From: Struthidea cinerea
Lineage: Eukaryota > Chordata > Aves > Passeriformes > Corcoracidae
DNA length: 64,000 nucleotides
Direction: 5' to 3'
Assembly: GCA_013397865.1 (NCBI GenBank)
Contig: VZTI01003892.1
Span: forward strand, 519,181 to 583,180
Positions 51,854-62,527 of the stretch are shown piece after piece. Within the stretch, counting starts at the first letter, position 1. Each line of letters opens with the position of its first letter. Both the position numbers and the translations under genes were made by a program. The notes under the pieces are model-generated. The model was not told where the DNA came from. It saw only the letters and a program-made list of their open reading frames with translations, and searched no databases.

Positions 51854-53031
51854 TGTTGGAGGTTAGGATTTTTCCTTTTTTTTTCCTTTCTCTCAGAGAA
51901 TTTTCTCCCATTTGTTGCCTAAGAGATGGTAATGAGGATACTTAAGAGAGACAAAAGATGTGGCCTAGATGGGGGAGGGGTGCAGCTGGGTGCAGTCTCT
52001 TAGCTGGGGGGCTTTCTCTTTGGAAGTGCAGAGATACCACGAGATTTTGGCTGGGGCCTGAGGGGATGGGCTCTGCCCTCGCTCTCTCCCGGGATTGGAG
52101 CAGAGACAGGTGGGATTTGGTGCCGGACTGTTGCTGCTCAGAGGATTCACTGCCACTACGGAGCTTTTGTCCTCCCACTGCTTCTCCTACTGTGGGTGAG
52201 CCTTTGCTCGTAAGAGCAGCTGTTGAACTGGGATATTTCCAACACCTGACCTCACTGGAAAGGGGACCCCGACACCGTCCCCCTTCCTGGAGGGAGCGTC
52301 TCCCGGCTGCCTGCAGCAGTTGCCTGTGGCAGCCCATCTGCCACTGCCCAGCCCCGCTGTTTTCTGCTGCTGCTTCAGGGCTTTTTTGCTACACTAAACC
52401 CAACATCCCGTGCCTGCCTGGACCCCCATAGCTCCTGCTATGGCTTTGGAGTTTTCGCTACACTTTGTTTGCCACCCTGGATGTGCTTGCCTCTGCTGTC
52501 CCAGCCGTTGCTCCAAGGTTCCTGCTACAACCCATTTCATGACCCAGAGGGGCACTGGGATCGGCTGCCCCCCGTGAGTTTGCAAAGGAAAGCCCCTTCT
52601 CTCTCGCTCTCGCTCTCTCTGTCTCCCCCGCCGCCGGAGCCGCCATTGCCATGTGGAGAGAGGCGGCTGAAACTCGCGCCACAGCGCCCCCTGCAGGCGC
52701 GGGGGAACCACCGCACCCGCCCTGCCCGGCCGGGAGCCACCACCGCCCCTGCCGGCTGGGAGCAGAACTGCACCGAAGGGGAAAGTGCCCGCGGCCGAGA
52801 GACGGCTGTTACTGGGCTTCTGGTTTTGTTGGTTGTTGTTGCTGCCGGTGTTGGTTTTTTGCCTTGTTATACATGTACAAACTAGTAAAGAATTGTTATT
52901 CATTTTCCCATATCTTTGCCTGAAAGCCCCTTCATTTCAAAGTTATAATTTGGAGGTATGAGGGTCATATTTTCCATTCCAAGGGAAGTTCCCACTTTCC
53001 CTGGCAGGCACCTGTCTTTCAAACCAGGACA
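51854..53031 (+). mobile_element. Long LTR with CpG-rich core, resembling passerine ERV LTRs
   Basis: About 1,178 bases from TGTTGGAGGTTAGG to CCAGGACA. It resembles a passerine LTR family that I recall: GTTGCCTAAGAGATGG near the start, then ATGTGGCCTAGATGGGGGAG; near the end AGTAAAGAATTGTTATTC, CCATATCTTTGCCTGAAAGC and GGCACCTGTCTTTCAAACCA. AGTAAA at 52884-52889 may serve as poly(A) signal. The middle (about 52560-52810) is CpG-rich, unlike the rest of the intron. I see no clear target duplication, so borders are less sure than for the other LTRs. No viral genes are present; open frames inside are chance. It is antisense to RNF150. Confidence 0.75.
52560..52810. promoter_or_regulatory. CpG-island-like core inside the LTR
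   Basis: Roughly 27 CpG dinucleotides by eye in about 250 bases, preceded by a CT/CG-rich simple tract (52599-52625). The surrounding intron is nearly CpG-free. It could be mistaken for a gene promoter. Promoter activity is possible but not shown. Confidence 0.6.
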
Positions 53032-54029
53032 ACGCTACGGATTTTGTTTTTAATGCAAAGTTACTGCATTATGTACACATTTAACAATGATAATGCTGCT
53101 GTCTGCATGCTTGGGTGTTTATATCTCTGTGTCATGACCTTCGGTCTTCCCTGCCTAATTTTCTGATTCCAGCTTTAAAGCGTTAAACATCAGTCTCCTG
53201 ATTCTTGTAGATGATTTGGGGTTCCTGTTATTAAGGGCAAAATCTCTAAGTGCCACTTGCTTGCACTAATGTCAAGTTTGAACAAATTTCTCACTTCTCT
53301 TTGTGTTTGTGTTCACCCAGTCTTGAAGCAATTCACAGGCCAGGGTTCAGCAAGGTCAGTGTTATTTAACACATGAAATGAAGGAACTTCAGAAATAAAA
53401 GAGGGAAATACCAAAGACTTTAAAGGAATTTAGTCAGAAAGCAACACACATTATGTGACAGTTCAATTATGTAACATTTTCCTGGAAGGTGAGCCTGGCA
53501 GTCTCAAAGATTGGTACATTAAAAGTCAACACACATGCCAAAAATATTCTTTCTGACACTTAAACCCGGACAGTCATTTCCAGAAGGCAAATGAGGAAGA
53601 ACAAAAAAAGGACCCAAAATTGAATGAAATTGTTCTCTTATCCAGGATTTTGGTGGTGATTTTTCTACAAAGATGCAGACAAAGTATAAATCAAGAAAGA
53701 TTTCCAACATTTGTTAGTGCATTCCTTTAGATATTTTTTCCCTCCTGCAGAAGACAAGCACTTTGGTCTACAAAGCACTGTCTAGTTACTAACAATGCAA
53801 GATTCAGTCCCATGCATACGGCACAGCCATTTCAGACAGTATTTATCCCATCAACAAACAAAATGCACCTAGCTTAATAAAATGTGGGCCTTTTAAAGAA
53901 TCCTGCAGCATTGTGGAAAACATTTAAGTCAGTACAGAAAGGGCAGAGTAAGAACATTCAGGTTTATAAAGATGCAAACCAAACCTTTGTGTCCGGTAAC
54001 AAAAGTTGCTTTACCGTAAAGAGTAGAGC

Positions 54030-54085
54030 ACTGGCCTAAATGACTTTTTAAGGTCCCTCCCAACGGTATTTTGACACGATTCTCT
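54030..54085 (+). mobile_element. CR1 LINE 3' tip, short
   Basis: CTGGCCTAAATGACTTTTTA then AGGTCCCTCCCAACGGTATT resembles the last 50 bases of CR1 before the terminal repeat. Degraded. Confidence 0.65.
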
Positions 54086-55528
54086 CAGTTACTAGTTTGT
54101 AGCACTTACATGCTACACCATGGTGGTTCCTAAAAATACTTAGTAGAACTCTACATGCAAAAAGAAGAAAAAAACAAAGGTTCAGAAAAGCCCCACTTAA
54201 ACAACGCTTGAGACATTGCTGTGGATCAGTTGTTTCTGAGCTTCATCTCAAAATATGGCAATCTAAATGTTTTAAGAAAGATAAGGAAAAACCCACAGAA
54301 AAATTAAACCTAACACTCTGAACATGTGATGCCTCAGGCTCTTTCTACAGTCAAAAAAGGATGAGACATTCATCCTCTGCAGATGCCTGGCTCTTTACAA
54401 CAATAGATGGAGCTTACCCACCTCCTTCAGACTAGTAGTCTCACTTTCAGATAACTTTCGTTAAAAAAAGACAGGATGAATGCCTTCCAAAGCAATCCAC
54501 CCACTGCCATTGGAATAATCTGTGGGAGACCAAAGAACTCTATTCCACACTCAGAAGGCTGCCCCAAACCACAAAGCTGTTCATCTTAGTTTAATCTCAG
54601 TTGAAAAGTGGTTGGAGAAAGCCCGCAGGGAATAATGGCCACACAAACCAACACCTATTTGTTTACAAGAAGCGAGAGAAAAGTCAAGAATGAAATACTT
54701 TTTTTAATATCCATAATCAGAGGTCATAGCAGAAGCACACATTGTTAAAAAGACAGGCTGTGCCAAGGATCCAAAAGGGAAGTCACTAGGCAATTAGTAC
54801 AGTGGGCTGCACTGACTAGAGGTTTGAAATCTGTCACTCCATGATATTCTCATTCCCCATGTGTGAGGATTAGCCATCCAGAAACACACAGAAAAAAATA
54901 GCATGCAAAAATAAAAGGTTCTCTTCAGTCTGATTTCTTCAGACTTCATTTTAGTAGGAAATACTGTTTGCAGCTTTCAAATCAGTTCTCCCATGTCAGG
55001 CAGATTAGACAATACAAAACAGAGCACACAAAGACAAACAAAAGCTGACTTCCATCTAGCCTCAGAGAAAATGCAGTCATTCCAAGGCAGGGAGTCCTGC
55101 TGCTGACTGGAACATGCAGCCTATGCAAGCTGGTGCTAGTTTGACCAAGAGTGCTACCCAAAATGCTAAAGGGCAGTAGCGCTTTTCAAGGAAAGTGAGC
55201 AGTTCAGCTACCCCATTGAAGGTAGACGTCAGTGGCTGTTGCTTGGATTGCAATTCCCATTTCAGATTTAGCTGTGAATAAACAAAGGTAGCCTCTGGGC
55301 TAAGTGATGCAAAGTGACTTCCATGGATCAATGGCAGCACTCTTTTCAACTTTGAGCGAAGTTTGGTTCACCCAAGTTTTCATTAAAATGTCAAATTTTT
55401 AGAGATCACCATAGTGTCAAGACCTCATGAAAAATGTTACCACAGAAGGAACTAAAGCTCTCATATCACTGAGTTATCTACAACACTGGTTGAAAATGAG
55501 GCAAATGCTGCCAGGTTGTATAAACTGG

Positions 55529-56082
55529 TGTACTAGTTTGAAAGCAAACCAGTGAGATATCCCAAGTCAGAATTACAATTTAACAGGAAAATGAAAATAA
55601 ATGCGATAGTACAGAAACCCTGACAGAGTCAGAGTAGAACCTGACACCCTGTTGGTCAGGGTGGTGGTAACAGTCTGATTAAATGGTGGCTGCAATCCTA
55701 TTGAAGTGACAGATGAGGTTCTGTTGAAGGGGTGATCCTGTAGAAGGGGCTGGTCTTCCTCTGAAGGTACCGTGGGGGTTATGTAGCTCCTTTACTCTGG
55801 GAATCCAGTAGACAAGAGCTGCCTGTGATATTCCAGACCTCAGATTATATCCAGGTAGGAATGCTTGGTTCCTCCCCCTGGGCAGAGCATCTCACAATGG
55901 GATGATGTAAATTTATGAGTCATGCGGTGAGGCTTAATAGCCCATTAACAGAAGATGTCCTCCTGGAGGGAGTTATCAGGGATGTGTCATGGAAGAGATA
56001 AAGAACACCTTCCCCACCTGGTTTTAACAGACAGTGATAGAATACATACTTTTGGTTACATCTTACATTGTAACCTAAGACA
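55529..56082 (-). mobile_element. ERVL-type LTR resembling a passerine family
   Basis: A 554-base element whose sense strand is minus. It begins TGTCTTAGGTTACAATGTAA and ends CAAACTAGTACA, with short imperfect inverted ends. Flanks are ACTGG (55524-55528) and ATTGG (56083-56087), a 5-base target duplication with one transition, as expected for ERVL. Internal phrases that I recall from songbird LTRs include CATCCCATTGTGAGATGCTC, CCTGGATATAATCTGAGG and GACAGAGTCAGAGTAGAACC (the last on the plus strand). There is no AATAAA on the sense strand. It lies in the same sense as RNF150. Confidence 0.82.
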
Positions 56083-56571
56083 ATTGGTAATGGCTTCAGT
56101 AGTTACCAACCCATAATACCGCTGGAAAGTAGCAAGCACAGATGTTCAGTTTAGAAATTCCTGTATCACTACCCCTGACTGGGAAAGCGAATCCCCAAAA
56201 GTTTCAAAGGTTTGGTAAAATTTTCTTGCATTTTAAGAGAAGAAGACAACTGTATTGCTCTAATCTGCTTAACCACAGTGGTATTATCAACTTCTCTCAC
56301 TAAGAAACACTTCAGTGTTAAAAACCATATTTTTGATTTGGCTGAAAATACCTGTATGCATTAAACAGATGTCTGGATTACAGAAAATGGTCTCCTTGTT
56401 TATTGAACTGCTCAGCAGTTCATGTACATTATGTGAACTCCTCCTGGGGGACTTAGTTTTGAATTATACATGACACTTCACATTTCTAGTCAATAATACA
56501 ATGCTTTTTGTCTTTCAGTAGTCGCTTCATTCATTAACACCCTGCAACCAAGTTGTTTACATTAAAAAGTA

Positions 56572-56640
56572 TAATTTCTGCTCTTGCTATCTTGTATTTT
56601 CACAAAATTAATTTCTGCTCTTGCTATTCTGTATTTTCAT
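56572..56640. repeat. 37-base imperfect tandem duplication
   Basis: TAATTTCTGCTCTTGCTAT at 56572 recurs at 56609, each followed by a near-identical TGTATTTTCA block. It directly precedes a CR1 tip. Confidence 0.85.
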
Positions 56641-56700
56641 TGACAGAATTGTTCAGGTTGGAAAAAACCTCTGAGATCATCAAATACAATTGTTTCCTCA
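56641..56700 (-). mobile_element. CR1 LINE 3' tip, short
   Basis: ACAGAATTGTTCAGGTTGGA, then CTCTGAGATCATCAAATACA is the reverse complement of the CR1 3' end, in the variant ending CCTAAACAATTCTATG. Confidence 0.75.
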
Positions 56701-57750
56701 TTTTTAGAAAGAAAGAGTTGGTAAAATTAAACTGTAGCTGTCAAAAGTCACCACTTAAACCTGTTGCATAAGCAAATAGTATCTATTTTCATACTCATGA
56801 CAGGCACGCAGTTAATCTTCAAAATGTCTTTGCTTGGCATACAACATTAGTCAAATGCTCTGATGGCAAAACCTTGCTGGTTTTATTGGAGTTTCACAAG
56901 CCTACTTAGAAGGTACTGGCCCAAAGGAGTCAGAAACTGACCCAAAAGAGGCAGAAACCTGGAACTGTAAAGAAAGACTTTTGTATCATATGTCTTGGGC
57001 CAAGGCAGACTGACCCTGGGCTACAAAATTAAATAAAATTGGTGCCTGAACCACATGGACCCAAAGGGGTGCTTTGTTTTCGTGGTGCTTCAGAGCTGCT
57101 TGCTGAATAGGAGGGCTGGGACTGAACACCCTGTGGCACTGGACAAGGTGTCTCTCCACATCAAATCCACCAGAATGGGATGAGGGAGGAATGGTATGCT
57201 GACTTACAAATAGACTGATTGACCATGATAATCAAAGAAGACTGGAAAGGTTGCAGTTACAACAGGACTAAGGGACAGGAGTCTAGCTGTACATAGGGTA
57301 GACCCAGAAAATAACATGGGAAAAGAGCAAACTCAGAGCAAACAGATGAATAGATGATTCAAGAACCCGGGCTGCCCCAGACACGGTTGCTTGCCATCCT
57401 TTGGAAATGGAATGGAGAAGACCACCACCTATGATGACACTCTGAGGTTTATCCATGACCCTTCTAGCTATTTGTCTAGAAGCTAAAAATCCACCTGTAT
57501 TGATCCAGTAGCCCAAGGACACTCTCTTCTGACTATGGCATCTTCTAGATTACACACAGCCCTGCCATGCCATTTATACACTCTCCATGGACAGAAATAT
57601 CCAGGTAGCAATAACATGAGTATAAAATGAGACAGGATGCTTCCCCACCGTTGTTAGTTCAAGTTTAGCAAGTCCAGCTAAGCAAACACAACATTCCCAA
57701 AAGATATACACAGACTACGACCCTGTGACTTCACACTGAGGTTTCCTGTT

Positions 57751-57880
57751 ATCATAGAATTGTTTAGGTTGGAAAAGACTTTTGAGTCCAACCATTTAAC
57801 CAGCACTGCCAAGTCCAAGACTAAACCATGGCTCTAAGCACCACATCTACACATATTCTAAATACCTCCAGGGAGAATAC
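57751..57880 (-). mobile_element. CR1 LINE 3' end fragment
   Basis: ATCATAGAATTGTTTAGGTT, GAGTCCAACCATTTAACCAG, CACTGCCAAGTCCA and ACCTCCAGGGAGAA follow the reverse complement of the CR1 3' UTR. It is the same variant type as the fragments at 56641 and 23146. Confidence 0.88.
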
Positions 57881-60800
57881 ACAGACTTTTAAAATCTCTT
57901 ACTCCTACCCTCATTGCATGACAGCAAGACATATACCAGAGATACTCACATCTGAGCTTACAGGAACAGGTAAAAACCACATATTGCATTAAGACACAGA
58001 ATTGAAAAGTGAGTTGCCCTACATCATCGAGCCTGTTTGGAAGCAAGCTGTGGAGGAGGAGGCTTTGAGCTGAAGGCACAGGTTTGTCTAGTTCTTGTCT
58101 TGTCCCCTACTCTATTATTAGTTCAGCCCTGTCTGTACTGGTTGAAATCTCATCTCTGTCATGTCAAAATATGTTCTTACATCATTTTCACCGCGTAAAG
58201 CAACACAGTCCTGAAAAGGCAAGATTATCTGTAGTTTTAGTGCCTATTACAAGGCTTTGACTGTTCATCAGCATCCCCATCGCACTCACTGCAACTTGTG
58301 ACAACTGCACATTTTCTTGATTTCGTTAGGCTTTCACCTCCTAGCAAATGCTGTGTGCTAGCCAGCGTAATTTGTCTTCCCCTGCAAAGAGGCTTTGTGG
58401 AAGCTGGAGCTGCAGAGTCCGGATTCACCCTGCATTCACACTGCAGTAATCTATACAGATAAAGCACTCGGGGTCCGCACCAGGGTGCCCTTGGGATGTG
58501 CTCTTTGGCTGAGGCAGTAATGTGGATAAGGGACAGCAAAGCCTCTGAGCAGCACATATAAGACACAGATTCATTCACTCTAATTAGACTTATTTCTTCC
58601 CTGCCCCCGTGTATGTCAGGAAAAGTGAGGAAGATGAACACAAGAGGCTTCACCACTCAGACCCACAAACTACCAAGTAATATATAAATGGGAAGATAGC
58701 AAGATCTACTGGACTTAACCAAAACAAGAAGACAACAGTGCAATAAATGCATCCCCATCCCCATCTGTCCTTTAGGTGAAAAGGAAACAGTCTTGCTACA
58801 TACGGATGGTTCCCACACATATGCTGAGAAATAATAATAATAATGATCTGTCTATAAATGAAGGAGGCTAACAGTAGCATAGATCGATTTCAGAACATTT
58901 CAGGACTATTCTGTATGTGCTGAAAAGAAAAAAGGTGATGGGGCTGTGAATTTGACCACCCAGGGTCTGGTCAGAATTAAAAAGTGATGAAAAACAAAAT
59001 CACAGCCTTAGAAGCTGGTCAAGGGAGACTGATGGTGAAACCATGGCTCTACTTTTTTTCCATAGGGGAAGTTGAGGAGAAAAGCTAATGTGATGAATGT
59101 GTTGGCTGTTAATGCCAAGATCCATAGGCAACAGCCTGAAATTTAATCCTACTAATCACTAAAAGGAAAATGTTTGGTTGAAACAGCTTGCTCTCAGAAG
59201 AGCTCCCCCCTCCTGCCCCGAGTCTGTTCCTGAATGAGCTGCTGTTGTTCAGCACATCAACAAAACAGATTAACTGTTAGATAATCTGATTTGAGGGGGG
59301 AAGCTCCCCACTAGCCAAGCCACACTCTCCTAAAAGCACAGGGCATAAAGAGTCACAAATATTAAGCAGCACAGTCTGGTCTTTCTCTTATCTTTGCACA
59401 GAGTTTGGAAGCATTTCTTCTCCAGTCAAAAAAGGCAAAAGGATTTCATGTGGTGACAGCCTACTCTCTGCTTAAAATGTCCACATAGAACATGGAAACT
59501 GCTGAGTTAAGATACTATTCTAGAACTATACGCAATGCATATTATGAAAACCTGCCTTTAAAATGACAAATAAACCTCATCTAACAACACTTTACTTTTA
59601 AATGCATAAAATTGCATGTATGTTTTTTATGTTCCTAAGTAGAGAGTTAAGCCCCAGTAGCATGTCTTCTTTTTCTTTTGCTTCCAGCAGCTTTTTATTA
59701 GTCAGGCCTATTCTCCTCTATCCTGGCAGTGATCCTTTTCAAATGGTTTTATTTCTTGCTGTCAAGTCAATGTAAACGGCTGTTGCTGAATTAGAGAGAT
59801 CTGCTTTTCTCCACCCAAAGAAGTGATTTAAATCATAAAGCACTTACCAGGAAAGAAGCAGGCAGTGAGAAACAGCAGCTGCTGCTTTTTTTGAGCAGCT
59901 GGACAGCAACAAGCTGACAACATCACAGCAATACTTGGGAGTTTTTCAAAATCAGGACCTGTGTATCCTCTGTATAATTTTTTCACATTTACACAAGTTC
60001 TAAGAATTTACTTTGTCAGGGCTTCAACAGTAAGATAAGTAAAGTACATTGCTCATTGCAAAGAGGAAAGATGTGTACACAGGTACTATGAGGTACCTGG
60101 TTCTGAAAGGCACAACCCAGCTTTAATACTAGCTGGAACTTTCCCAAACATCTAGGACAGCCTTGGACTAACCTGGTCCTTAGGGACTGTGCAGACAAGG
60201 GATTTTCACTCTGTAACCCTGTTTAGTACCTTGAGGGCACAGGCATGGCTTAGCACAGGTACCTCAGCAATCACTGCACCGTGGCAGATTAGAGGAGCAA
60301 GAGCTGCGATGGCTGGGCTGAGAAGGGGTCTCTGAGGCCTATATTCTGCAAATTTCTTTGCCAGACACAGACTGTGATTTGTAGAGCACCTCCTCCCTGA
60401 GCTCACTTCCCTGCAGAGGCATTAAATCCATCTAAAGCTAAAAAGTAGCACAGCTAAAAGACACACTTAGTGTCTAAAGTGTAGACACTACATTGCTAGT
60501 GCAAACTCTGCTGCCTTTGTTTAGACTGCAATGTTATGCTGAAGGGCATGGAAGGCATCTCAGAATTGCTGAAATTCTGAAGAACTGACAAATTCTGACA
60601 AAAGAGTTGAATATGTTGTTTAATACAGAGTAATAGTTACAAGAAGAATTTTTAAGTGCAGCCTAAGGGACTGATTTAATGCATATGTGTAGAGCCACCG
60701 GATCACAGCTGAATAACAGCACTGACATCCTGTTGTGTGCACGATGTGCCCAGATGTGTCAAATAAAACAGAGCTGCAGGAAAAGTGATCTTCAAGTTAC

Positions 60801-62328
60801 AGTACAAACAAGCAGCCATCACAACGTTGTCCATGCAACACATTTGTGGAGAGGGGAGAACAGGTGCACATTTGGCACTCATTAAGAGTTAGTGCCTGCA
60901 ATCAGGATCCTCGACCATTAATCCCAGAAATTTCCATTTTTGAAAGATGTTCAGTCATTTGGCCAGATGTTTCTTATACAGCTTTTAAAAGAAACTGCCC
61001 TATGTCTGTATCATAAATATTTGACTGTCTTAGTCACTTAACAATGGAAATTTATTTAGCCAATGGCTTGTTAATAGAAAGAAAAACAAACACACAGCTT
61101 CCTCTGGATGTTTTGGTTCTTTGCCACACACAGACTACAGGCAACATACAATGAAACAGTACAGTTTCAGATATTTTTTTAGTAGGGAAGTCATGAAATT
61201 TATACTGTCATAAAACCAACTCTGAAATCACAAAAACATTCTCTTGAGTTCTAGATTAACTTGTGTAAATCACTTTCTGTGCAATGCCTTTAGTGATATA
61301 GAAATGTACTCCTGCATTTATGTCAGGCTACTAAATAACTCTTTAAAAATTAACCAGCACCCTGCCCAGAGTAGCACATATGTTTTTTCTAACGATGCCA
61401 ATAACAATTTTGACCAACCAAACAAAAAAATTCAGAAGTGGAAGCAGTGATTATACTAAGTGAAAAAAAAATCTCTAATAAGGCTTCTCAGAGCTCAAAA
61501 ATCTGAGAGACTCAATTCCAGTGTCGAAAGAAAAATAAACCAGATCTTGTTCTTCTTGGAATGAAAATGTCTTAACTTCAATGGAAACAGTCAAGTTCCA
61601 TGTGTGAACTTTTCTTCCACTGCTGTTTAACTAGCAGGAGCCTGGCTGAGTTCTTCATAAGCTTACAGTTTAGTTCATGGCTGCAAAGAACCTCCATAGT
61701 TCCTGCACTTTTGCACCAATATGGGTTCTGAGCCAAATGCTTTAGTCTGAACATAATCAGCCCCTGAGGATTGTCTTTATCTAAGCAGAAAGGGGAGATA
61801 CCACCTACAAGGACAAATGTCCAGAGATTCCCCTAAACTGATTTTAAAAGCTAGTCCAAAAGAGTCATTCTAATGATTAAATGTCTTCTGTAGTCAAGAT
61901 GTTCTTACACAATTTTAGACAAATCTGTTGACCTTCAAAATTTTAGCTGGGGCTGTAGACCAGCCTCTTCTCACTCAAGAAACATTTTTATGCTAATTTC
62001 AGTCTAAGCTGGGAGAAATCCTCTTCGAACTGCTGCCATGGCACGTACCATGCCTCAGGCACAAGGCCTCAGACATTCTGCATTTGAAGATCCATTGCCA
62101 TTGCCAAAAAGCTCAAGTTGCCAACTTGTGTGTATGTGTGGCCATCACATTCTAGAGTAGTTTTTCTTCAAAACATCAGCATGCACCTTCTCAGATACCT
62201 CAAATCTGGTTAAACTACATATAAACTATTTATGAAGTGATTAACCAGCCAAAGCACCCACACTGAAATCAGGACCACCATAGGTAGAAAACCTGCCATC
62301 CTTCTCTCTTCTAAGCTAGAGATTTATG

Positions 62329-62527
62329 AGAGTGGTGAGGCAATGGAAGAGGTTGCCCAGAGAAGCTGTGGATGCCCCATCCCTGGAAGTGTTCAAGGCC
62401 AGGTTCAATGGGGCTTTGAGAAACCTGGTCTAGTGGAAGGTGTCCCGGCCCATGGCAGAGGGGTTGGAACTCAATGATCTCTGAAGGTCCCTTCCAACCC
62501 AAATCATTCTATGGTTCTATGATTCTA
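62329..62527 (+). mobile_element. CR1 LINE 3' end with intact terminal repeat
   Basis: Contains GGTTGCCCAGAGAAGCTGTG, CCCATCCCTGGAAGTGTTCA and GATCTCTGAAGGTCCCTTCC and ends ATTCTATGGTTCTATGATTC, the diagnostic CR1 3' tail. It is about 200 bases long, 5'-truncated and well preserved. It is antisense to RNF150. Confidence 0.94.

Noticed and set aside
51942..52903. Overlapping open frames of 130-170 codons on both strands
   Set aside because: They lie inside the CpG-rich LTR; composition explains their length and no domain is visible.
57000..57060. Possible retroviral primer-binding-like word (TGGTGCCTGAAC) after an AATAAA
   Set aside because: It resembles a lysine-tRNA primer site with two transitions, but no LTR end in CA precedes it and no gag-like sequence follows.
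58237..58656. 139-codon Cys-rich minus-strand frame
   Set aside because: No recognisable domain or splice-bounded exon structure; it is not the missing RNF150 exon 1, which should encode a signal peptide and PA domain.
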